In this document: piece by piece, positions 31,422-37,353 of the stretch | How positions within the stretch are numbered: the stretch's first letter is position 1 | Layout of the letters: every line of letters starts with the position of its first letter | Assembly (NCBI RefSeq): GCF_003172955.1 | Contig: NZ_QGKR01000203.1 | Coordinates: 1-37,353, forward strand | Direction: 5' to 3' | Source of the DNA: Micromonospora acroterricola | GTDB lineage: Bacteria > Actinomycetota > Actinomycetes > Mycobacteriales > Micromonosporaceae | DNA: 37,353 nt | Translations under genes and position numbers: made by a program | The notes under the pieces: model-generated | Databases searched by the model: none | What the model saw: only the letters and a program-made list of their open reading frames with translations | Told to the model about the DNA's origin: nothing

Positions 31422-32951
31422 ATGAGCAACGGCTGGGTGCTGCCCGACGAGGTGCTCCGGGACGCGCCGGCGTACACGCCGCGGCCCGGTGAGCTCGCGG
31501 ATCTTGAGCTGCTGCTGACCGGCGCGTACACCCCTCTGACCGGCTTCATGACCCGCGCCGACCTCGTCTCGGTCAGCCGGCGTGGTCGACTGGCCGACGG
31601 CACGCCGTGGCAGGTGGCGGTGACCCTCCAACTGCCCGCGGCGCTGGCACAGGGCTTCGATCCGCGCGACCCGGCCCGCCGGGCGCTGGTGCTGACCGAC
31701 GGCGAGGGCGCGCCGGTGGCCGCCCTGGACGTGGCGGACGTCTGGCCGGTACGCGACGGCGTGGCCGGGGTGGGCGGCCAGGTCCGCCGGCTGGGCGACG
31801 GCGGCCACGGCCCGTTCCAGCGGCTGCGCCGCAGCCCGGAGGAGGTTCGCGCGCTGCTGCCGCCGGGCCGGGTGCTCGGCGTCATCGCCGACCGGCCGCT
31901 GCACCGGCCACAGCTCGCCCAGATCGCCCACGCCGCGCGCACGCTGGCCGCGCACCTGCTGGTGATGATCCCGGTGGGTGAGGGCGGCGTGGCCGGGCTC
32001 CCGCCGGAGGCGCTGGTCCGCAGCATCTTCGCCGCACGCGACCGGATGCCGCCGGCCACCCTCGTCGCGGTGCCGCTGTCGCACCGGCGTGAGGAGATCA
32101 GCGACGCGCTGCTGCGCGCCCGGGTCTCCGGCGCGTACGGGGTCACCCACCTGCTCTCCACCGGCGAGATGCTCTCCGGCGCCGGGCTGCGGGTGCTGGT
32201 GCCCCGCGAGCTGGCGTACGACAACCGGGACGGGCAGTGGCGCTGGCGGGAGGACATCCCGCCGCGCAACCGCCGTCTCGCGCTCACCCAGGACGAGATC
32301 GACGACCTGCTGGACCGGGGCTTCCCACTGCCGGAGTGGCACACCCCGCCCGCGGTGGCGAAGGAGCTGGCGCGGGCCCGGCCGCCGCGCCGGCACCGGG
32401 GTCTCGTGGTCTTCCTGACCGGCCTCTCCGGCTCCGGCAAGTCGACCATCGCCCGGGGCCTGGCGGACGCGCTGCGCGAGAGCGGCGACCGGACGATCAC
32501 CCTCCTCGACGGTGACGTGGTGCGTCGGGAGCTCTCCGCCGGGCTGGGCTTCACCAAGACCGACCGGGACCTCAACGTCCGGCGGATCGGCTGGGTGGCG
32601 GCCGAGATCGCCCGGCACCGGGGGGTGGGCATCTGCTGCCCGATCGCCCCGTACGCGGCGGCGCGCGCGACCGCCCGGGAGATGGCGCTCGCCGCCGGGG
32701 CCGGTTTCGTGCTGGTGCACGTCGCCACCCCGCTGGCGGTGTGCGAGCAGCGGGACCGGAAGGGCCTGTACGCGCGGGCCCGCGCCGGCCTGCTCACCGG
32801 GATGACCGGCATCGACGATCCGTACGAGGAGCCGACCGACGCCGACCTGGTGGTGGACACGACCGACCTGAGCGTGCCGGACGCGGTGCAGGCCGTGCTG
32901 CACCACCTGACCGAGACCGGCTGGGTGGAGATGAAGAACCCGTCCTCCTGA
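31422..32951 (+). CDS. APS kinase fused to a degenerate ATP-sulfurylase-like domain
   Basis: This 509-residue fusion has an ATP-sulfurylase-like N-terminal half (about 1-315) and an APS kinase half (about 325-505). The kinase is intact, with Walker A GLSGSGKST at 334-342, LLDGDVVRRELSAGLGF, and KGLYARARAG. It would phosphorylate adenylyl sulfate to PAPS, the sulfate donor. The sulfurylase half keeps YTPLTGFM and a recognisable core, but the catalytic QTRNPxHxxH motif reads ADRPLHRPQ (156-164) and the GRDHAG loop is not found. It therefore probably cannot make adenylyl sulfate and may be structural or regulatory. A G-rich ribosome site lies about 5 nt before the ATG. Confidence 0.88.
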   Translation: MSNGWVLPDEVLRDAPAYTPRPGELADLELLLTGAYTPLTGFMTRADLVSVSRRGRLADGTPWQVAVTLQLPAALAQGFDPRDPARRALVLTDGEGAPVAALDVADVWPVRDGVAGVGGQVRRLGDGGHGPFQRLRRSPEEVRALLPPGRVLGVIADRPLHRPQLAQIAHAARTLAAHLLVMIPVGEGGVAGLPPEALVRSIFAARDRMPPATLVAVPLSHRREEISDALLRARVSGAYGVTHLLSTGEMLSGAGLRVLVPRELAYDNRDGQWRWREDIPPRNRRLALTQDEIDDLLDRGFPLPEWHTPPAVAKELARARPPRRHRGLVVFLTGLSGSGKSTIARGLADALRESGDRTITLLDGDVVRRELSAGLGFTKTDRDLNVRRIGWVAAEIARHRGVGICCPIAPYAAARATAREMALAAGAGFVLVHVATPLAVCEQRDRKGLYARARAGLLTGMTGIDDPYEEPTDADLVVDTTDLSVPDAVQAVLHHLTETGWVEMKNPSS

Positions 32952-32997
32952 GGCGCCGCCGGACCCCGTTCCTTCCGCCACTGCCGGCTACGCGCTA

Positions 32998-33019
32998 GTG
33001 TTCATCTTTGTTGGAACAC
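32998..33019. promoter_or_regulatory. Inverted repeat upstream of the DeoR-family gene (candidate operator)
   Basis: GTGTTC (32998-33003) and GAACAC (33014-33019) are perfect 6-bp arms with a 10-nt spacer, 46 bp before the regulator start. The inner TGTT-GG-AACA adds a second small palindrome. This is a good place for autoregulation of the regulator-galT unit. Confidence 0.45.
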
Positions 33020-33064
33020 GTTTGACCGCGTGAGAGTACGTGGACCCTCGGGGAGGCACGGCGG

Positions 33065-33886
33065 ATGCTGGCTCAGCAGCGGCAGGCGGCCATCCTGGAG
33101 CGGGTCCGCTCGACCGGCGGCGTCCGGGTGACCGAGCTGGCCACCGAGTTCGGCGTGTCCGACATGACCATCCGCCGCGACCTGGAGGCGCTGCACGAGC
33201 GCGGCCTGCTGGCCAAGGTGCACGGCGGCGCTACGGCGGCCGGCCCGAGCTCGACCGACGAGCCGGGCTTCCACGCCAAGTCCGTCCGCCAACTGGCGGA
33301 GAAGGCCGCTATCGCGGACCGGGCGGCGCAGCTGGTCCGGCCCGGCGCCGCGGTCGCACTCTCCGCCGGCACCACCACCGCCGAGCTGGCCCGGCGACTG
33401 GTGGACGTGCCCGGCCTGACCGTGGTGACCAACTCGCTGCCGGTGGCCGAGATCCTGCACGCCGGCGGCCGGCCGGACCAGACGGTGGTGCTCACCGGCG
33501 GCGTCCGCACGCCGTCCGACGCGCTGGTCGGCCCGCTCGCCGTCGGCGCCGTCCGGGCGCTGCACCTGGATCTGCTCTTCCTCGGCGTGCACGGCATCAC
33601 CGAGCGGGCCGGTTTCACCACCCCGAACCTCATGGAGGCGGAGACCGACCGGGCGCTGGTCGCGGCGGCGGACCGGCTGGTGGTGCTCGCCGACCACACC
33701 AAGTGGGGCACGGTGGGCATCTCCTCGATCGTCGAGCTGGCCGCGGCACACGTACTGGTGAGCGACGACCGGTTGCCTCCGCCCGCACGACGGGTACTCG
33801 GCGAACAGGTGGGCGAATTGATCATGGTGAAGGCGACGGAGGCGGGCCGCGCGACGCGCACGCCGACGAGTGAGGGGACGGCGTAG
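33065..33886 (+). CDS. DeoR-family transcriptional regulator
   Basis: This 273-residue regulator has an N-terminal winged HTH (about 4-58; ILERVRSTGGVRVTELATEF, then VSDMTIRRDLEAL, the DeoR signature, and the KVHGGA hinge). A DeoR sugar-phosphate sensor domain follows (about 75-235), with SAGTTTAELARRL, the substrate-binding loop, and LFLGVHGI and VVLADHTKWG typical of the ISOCOT fold. Such proteins usually repress sugar genes and respond to a phosphorylated sugar. Coupling to galT (stop TAG shares a base with the GTG start) suggests a galactose-phosphate effector. GGGGAGG lies about 9 nt before the ATG. Confidence 0.93.
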   Translation: MLAQQRQAAILERVRSTGGVRVTELATEFGVSDMTIRRDLEALHERGLLAKVHGGATAAGPSSTDEPGFHAKSVRQLAEKAAIADRAAQLVRPGAAVALSAGTTTAELARRLVDVPGLTVVTNSLPVAEILHAGGRPDQTVVLTGGVRTPSDALVGPLAVGAVRALHLDLLFLGVHGITERAGFTTPNLMEAETDRALVAAADRLVVLADHTKWGTVGISSIVELAAAHVLVSDDRLPPPARRVLGEQVGELIMVKATEAGRATRTPTSEGTA

Positions 33887-34962
33887 TGAAGCGCACCGCG
33901 ATCGACCTGGCCGACGGCCGGGAGCTGATCTACTTCGACGAGCGCGACGACGCCGTCCGCGACCAGCCGGACCGCCGGGACCTGCCGCCACCGCCCCCCG
34001 CGTCCCAGCTGCGCTACGACCCGTTGACCGACGAGTGGGTGGCGGTCGCCGTGCACCGGCAGACCCGCACCTTCCTCCCGCCGGCGAACGAGTGCCCACT
34101 CGACCCGTCGGTGGGTGACCGGCTCACCGAGATCCCGGCCCCCGACTACGACGTGGTGGTCTTCGAGAACCGCTTCCCGTCGCTGAGCGGGCGGGTGGCC
34201 GACGAGCCCGGGGAGATCACCCCGTTCACGCCGGTCCGGCCGGGCCTCGGCCGGTGCGAGGTCGTCTGCTTCACCTCGGACCACAACGCGTCCTTCGCCA
34301 GCCTTCCGCCGCGCCGGGTCCGCACCGTGCTGGACGCGCTCGCCGACCGGACCGAGGTGCTCGGCGAACTGCCCGGTGTGGAGCAGGTGTTCTGCTTCGA
34401 GAACCGGGGCGTCGAGATCGGCGTCACCCTGCACCACCCGCACGGGCAGATCTACGCGTACCCCTTCGTGACGCCGCGCACCCGGGCGCTGCTGACCGCG
34501 GCACGACGGCACGCGGAGCGGACCGGCGGGGGCAACCTCTACGCGGACATGCTGGCCGCCGAACGCGCCGCCGGCGACCGGGTGGTCGTCGAGAACGAGC
34601 ACTGGACGGCGTTCGTGCCGGCGGCGGCCCGCTGGCCGTTCGAGGTGCACGTGGCGCCGCGCCGCGTGGTGCCGGACATCCCGGCGCTGAGCGACGCCGA
34701 GCGGGACGCCTTCGGGCCCCTCTACCTGGATCTGCTGCGCCGTTTCGACGGGCTGTTCGACATGCCGATGCCGTACATCTCGGCCTGGCACCAGGCCCCG
34801 GTGCGGATCGACCGCGAGCTGGGTCATCTGCACCTTCAGCTGTTCAGCATCCGGCGGGCCAAGGACAAGCTGAAGTACCTGGCGGGTTCCGAGTCCGGGA
34901 TGGGCGTCTTCATCAACGACATCGCCCCCGAACGCGCCGCCGACCTCCTGCGCGCCGCCTGA
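33886..34962 (+). CDS. galT: Galactose-1-phosphate uridylyltransferase
   Basis: This 358-residue HIT-superfamily enzyme exchanges UMP between UDP-glucose and galactose-1-phosphate in the Leloir pathway. The active-site motif is HHPHGQIY at 183-190, in which His186 would carry the uridylyl group. ENRFPSLSG near the start and the C-terminal GHLHLQLFSIRRA match the family. The first zinc site is unusual: the expected CPLC pair reads CPLD (Cys70, Asp73). It begins with GTG overlapping the regulator stop by one base. No galK or galE is adjacent; a terminator follows. Confidence 0.94.
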   Translation: MKRTAIDLADGRELIYFDERDDAVRDQPDRRDLPPPPPASQLRYDPLTDEWVAVAVHRQTRTFLPPANECPLDPSVGDRLTEIPAPDYDVVVFENRFPSLSGRVADEPGEITPFTPVRPGLGRCEVVCFTSDHNASFASLPPRRVRTVLDALADRTEVLGELPGVEQVFCFENRGVEIGVTLHHPHGQIYAYPFVTPRTRALLTAARRHAERTGGGNLYADMLAAERAAGDRVVVENEHWTAFVPAAARWPFEVHVAPRRVVPDIPALSDAERDAFGPLYLDLLRRFDGLFDMPMPYISAWHQAPVRIDRELGHLHLQLFSIRRAKDKLKYLAGSESGMGVFINDIAPERAADLLRAA

Positions 34963-34981
34963 GACCGGCGGGAAACAGGGC

Positions 34982-35009
34982 GCGGGGGGCCCGGGACAGG
35001 GCCCCCCGC
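34982..35009 (+). terminator. Terminator after galT
   Basis: GCGGGGGGCCC pairs perfectly with GGGCCCCCCGC (11 bp) around GGGACA, 19 nt after the galT stop. A second small hairpin (GGCTGTGC-ACG-GCACAGCC, 35025-35043) follows. Confidence 0.82.
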
Positions 35010-35086
35010 AGGGAAGGGACGGCTGGCTGTGCACGGCACAGCCGGGAAGGCTGGCTGATCGGCGCACGGGTGCCGCGGGTCGACCG

Positions 35087-35155
35087 AGGTCAACCTTCCT
35101 GGACGCGACTGGCATCTCGTCCATCCTGGTCAACGAGGCGCGCCGACGGCGGTGA
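35087..35155 (+). pseudogene. STAS-domain (anti-sigma factor antagonist) fragment
   Basis: A short frame reads STFLDATGISSILVNEARRR and a stop. This is very like the conserved core of STAS domains (a hydrophobic strand, FLDxxG, then a helix). There is no start or ribosome site and upstream codons do not continue the domain. It is probably a leftover of a deleted anti-anti-sigma gene between galT and icd. The match is short, so chance cannot be excluded. Confidence 0.4.
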
Positions 35156-35188
35156 CGACAACCGGCGCGTCAGCCCCGGACACGCCGA

Positions 35189-35216
35189 AGCCCGCCGGCT
35201 GAGATGCCGGCGGGCT
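35189..35216 (-). terminator. Terminator of the isocitrate dehydrogenase gene
   Basis: AGCCCGCCGGC pairs perfectly with GCCGGCGGGCT (11 bp) around a 6-nt loop, 22 nt beyond the icd stop on the minus strand. Confidence 0.8.
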
Positions 35217-35237
35217 CCGATGATGCGGTACGCCTGA

Positions 35238-36455
35238 TCAGCCGGCGATCTTGCGCGCCAGGTTCTCGTCGAGCGCGTTCATGAACTCGTCGGTGGTCAG
35301 CCACGGGGCGTCGCGCGAGATGAGCAGCGCGAGGTCCTTGGTCATCTGGCCGCCCTCGACGGTGTCGACGATGACCTGCTCCAGGGTGTTGGCGAACTCG
35401 GTCACCGCCGGCGTGCCGTCCAGCTTGCCCCGGTGGGCCAGGCCCCGGGTCCAGGCGTAGATCGACGCGATGGGGTTGGTCGAGGTCTTCTCGCCCTTCT
35501 GCCACTGCCGGTAGTGCCGGGTGACCGTGCCGTGCGCGGCCTCGGCCTCGACGGTACGACCGTCCGGGGAGAGCAGGACCGAGGTCATCAGACCCAGCGA
35601 GCCGAAGCCCTGCGCCACGGTGTCGGACTGCACGTCACCGTCGTAGTTCTTGCAGGCCCAGACGTAGCCACCCTCCCACTTGAGCGCGGCGGCGACCATG
35701 TCGTCGATCAGCCGGTGCTCGTAGGTGATGCCGGCCGCGTCGAACTCGGCCTTGAACTCGTTCTCGAACACCTCGGCGAAGATGTCCTTGAACCGGCCGT
35801 CGTACGCCTTGAGGATGGTGTTCTTCGTGGACAGGTAGACCGGGTAGTTGCGGTCCAGCCCGTACCGGAACGAGGCCCGGGCGAAGTCCCGGATCGACTC
35901 GTCGTAGTTGTACATGCCCATGGCGATGCCGCCGCCGGGGAAGTTGGCGACCTCCATCTCCATCGGCGCGCCGCCGTCGGCCGGGGTGTAGGTGATGGTC
36001 ACCGTGCCCGGGCCGGGGACGACGAAGTCGGTGGCCTTGTACTGGTCACCGTGGGCGTGCCGGCCGATGATGATCGGCTTGGTCCAGCCGGGGACCAGCC
36101 GCGGCACGTTGGACATGATGATCGGCTCGCGGAAGACGACGCCGCCGAGGATGTTGCGGATGGTGCCGTTGGGCGACCGCCACATCTTCTTCAGGCCGAA
36201 CTCCTCGACCCGGGCCTCGTCCGGGGTGATGGTCGCGCACTTGACGCCGACGCCGTGCTCCTTGATGGCGTTGGCGGCGTCGATGGTGACCTGGTCGTCG
36301 GTCTCGTCGCGGTGCTGGATCGACAGGTCGTAGTAGTGCAGGTCGACGTCGAGGTAGGGCAGGATCAGCTGCTCCCGGATCTGCTTCCAGATGATCCGGG
36401 TCATCTCGTCGCCGTCGAGCTCCACGACCGGGTTGTTTACCTTGATCTTCGCCAT
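35238..36455 (-). CDS. icd: NADP-dependent isocitrate dehydrogenase
   Basis: This 405-residue enzyme converts isocitrate to 2-oxoglutarate and CO2 with NADP in the TCA cycle. It starts [20 protein letters not shown], the signature of the dimeric, eukaryote-like type rather than the E. coli type. Further markers are [15 protein letters not shown], the substrate-loop region [12 protein letters not shown], and the metal/substrate segment [20 protein letters not shown]. The C-terminal [10 protein letters not shown] is intact. AGGAG lies about 8-9 nt before the ATG on this strand. With the sdh operon it is the second TCA gene set in the window, although not linked by operon structure. Confidence 0.97.
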   Translation of the reverse strand: MAKIKVNNPVVELDGDEMTRIIWKQIREQLILPYLDVDLHYYDLSIQHRDETDDQVTIDAANAIKEHGVGVKCATITPDEARVEEFGLKKMWRSPNGTIRNILGGVVFREPIIMSNVPRLVPGWTKPIIIGRHAHGDQYKATDFVVPGPGTVTITYTPADGGAPMEMEVANFPGGGIAMGMYNYDESIRDFARASFRYGLDRNYPVYLSTKNTILKAYDGRFKDIFAEVFENEFKAEFDAAGITYEHRLIDDMVAAALKWEGGYVWACKNYDGDVQSDTVAQGFGSLGLMTSVLLSPDGRTVEAEAAHGTVTRHYRQWQKGEKTSTNPIASIYAWTRGLAHRGKLDGTPAVTEFANTLEQVIVDTVEGGQMTKDLALLISRDAPWLTTDEFMNALDENLARKIAG

Positions 36456-36491
36456 CGGCCGGCGCTCCTCTCGGGGGACACGTGCTCAAGC

Positions 36492-36505
36492 AGTACGAGC
36501 GTACT
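36492..36505. promoter_or_regulatory. Palindrome between icd and the MBL-fold gene
   Basis: AGTACG-AG-CGTACT is a perfect 6-bp inverted repeat, 37 bp upstream of the icd start and about 90 bp before the divergent MBL gene. It is a candidate operator or overlaps an icd promoter; no known regulator consensus is claimed. Confidence 0.35.
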
Positions 36506-36593
36506 GGAAACAGGCCGGCAGCCCCCAGCCGGCCTCGACCGGCCGGCGGAAACCAGGCTGCGCGGCGCAGAAGTTCCCTGACATCATCGCCCG

Positions 36594-37353
36594 ATGCCAC
36601 TGAGCCGCACCCTCGGGTCTATCACGGTCACCGCGCTCACCGACGGGGAGGGTGCCTTCTTCCAGCCTCGGCAGGAGGCGTTTCCGCACGCCACGGCCGA
36701 GCAGTGGCGCGAGGCCGACCGGCGCGACCCCAGCTCGGTGACCGCCGACGGCCAGTGGTGGCTACCGTTCCGCAGCTTCGCCATCCGGGCCGGCGACGGG
36801 CCGGTCACTCTGGTGGACGCCGGGATCGGCCCGGCCGACGCGCCCGCCGCGAGCTGGGCGCCGGTGCCCGGTCGACTGCCCGCCGAACTGGCCGCCGCCG
36901 GCATCGACCCGGCCGACGTCGACACGGTCGTGCTGACCCACCTGCACAGCGACCACATCGGCTGGGCGGTGACCGGCACGCCCGCGCAGCCGTACTTCCC
37001 GAACGCCAGCTACCTGTTGCAGCGCGCCGAGGTGGACGCGGCGGAGACGCTCAGTCCCGGGCTGCCCGCCGGCCTGATCACGCCGTTGCGCGCCGCCGGC
37101 CAGCTCCGGGTGGTCGACGGCGAGGCCGCACTCACCCCGGCGGTACGCCTGCTGCCCACCCCGGGGCACACCCCCGGCCACCAGTCGGTGCTCCTGACGA
37201 CGGCCGACGAACGCATGCTGCTCACCGGCGACCTGCTGGTGCACACCGTGCAACTGGTCGACCCCGACCTCCCGTACGCCCACGAGGAGGACCCGGAGAC
37301 GGCCCGAAAGTCGCGCACGAACCTCCTCCGCACCCTGCACGACTCCCCCACCC
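36594..37353 (+). CDS. MBL-fold metallo-hydrolase (3' end outside window)
   Basis: The frame runs from ATG 36594 to the window edge without a stop (253 codons visible). The metallo-beta-lactamase motif is THLHSDHIGW, giving His116, His118, Asp120 and His121. A second His is in TPGHTPGHQS and the bridging Asp in LLTGDLLVH. This arrangement suits the N-acyl homoserine lactonase-like or general MBL hydrolase group; the substrate is not predictable. No Shine-Dalgarno precedes the ATG. The start is chosen by the beginning of the fold (MPLSRTLGSITVTALTDGEG) and could be slightly different. It diverges from icd. Confidence 0.85.
   Translation, partial: MPLSRTLGSITVTALTDGEGAFFQPRQEAFPHATAEQWREADRRDPSSVTADGQWWLPFRSFAIRAGDGPVTLVDAGIGPADAPAASWAPVPGRLPAELAAAGIDPADVDTVVLTHLHSDHIGWAVTGTPAQPYFPNASYLLQRAEVDAAETLSPGLPAGLITPLRAAGQLRVVDGEAALTPAVRLLPTPGHTPGHQSVLLTTADERMLLTGDLLVHTVQLVDPDLPYAHEEDPETARKSRTNLLRTLHDSPT

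Overview
The window is high-GC actinobacterial chromosome and looks like Micromonosporaceae (Micromonospora or a close relative). The indications are strong G/C bias at third codon positions, many GTG starts, short start-stop overlaps (ATGA, GTGA, TGATG), a SigE-family ECF sigma factor, a three-gene sdh cluster with a single large membrane anchor, and a type-2 valyl-tRNA synthetase. This is inferred from gene content and style; there is no rRNA or marker phylogeny here. No rRNA, tRNA, CRISPR array, intact insertion sequence, prophage or replication origin was seen.

Layout. 1-1123: the end of a TldD/PmbA-family protein. 1387-5195: sdhC-sdhA-sdhB operon. 5254-6760: a Nudix hydrolase facing it, a pterin-dehydratase-like gene, and a small membrane protein behind a probable stress-sigma promoter. 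6773-9294: a VOC protein and a DUF1801 protein divergent from a LysR regulator and methyltransferase, with a textbook LysR box between them. 9292-12149: a PH-domain protein, a small ORF, a second methyltransferase and an MFS exporter. 12211-12453: the broken end of a regulator gene. 12471-15108: ychF, peptidase E and an unknown gene, all on the minus strand.

15248-16302: an ECF sigma factor and its membrane partner with a collagen-like tail. 16309-16848: a scar made of two truncated genes (HxlR regulator and flavin oxidoreductase) joined head to head, plus an 18-bp tandem repeat. 16948-18926: alkylation-repair operon (Ada-AlkA fusion, then Ogt). 18964-22700: heterodimeric ABC exporter with one degenerate ATP site. 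22790-25354: valS. 25401-26054: unknown membrane protein. 26142-29580: four-gene minus-strand operon with two ABC-2 ATPases and two permeases.

29819-32951: family-2 glycosyltransferase, then APS kinase fused to an apparently inactivated ATP-sulfurylase domain. 33065-34962: DeoR-family regulator coupled to galT. 35087-35155: a STAS-domain scrap. 35238-36455: NADP isocitrate dehydrogenase (minus). 36594 to the end: an MBL-fold hydrolase cut by the window edge.

Most of the window is core metabolism and repair (TCA cycle, alkylation repair, translation) with small accessory cassettes and gene-decay scars between operons. I see no unmistakable new multigene system. The best leads are the sigma factor with a cysteine-free collagen-like partner, the degenerate sulfurylase-APS kinase next to a glycosyltransferase, the stress-type promoter driving a small membrane protein, and the head-to-head remnant scar with its repeats.
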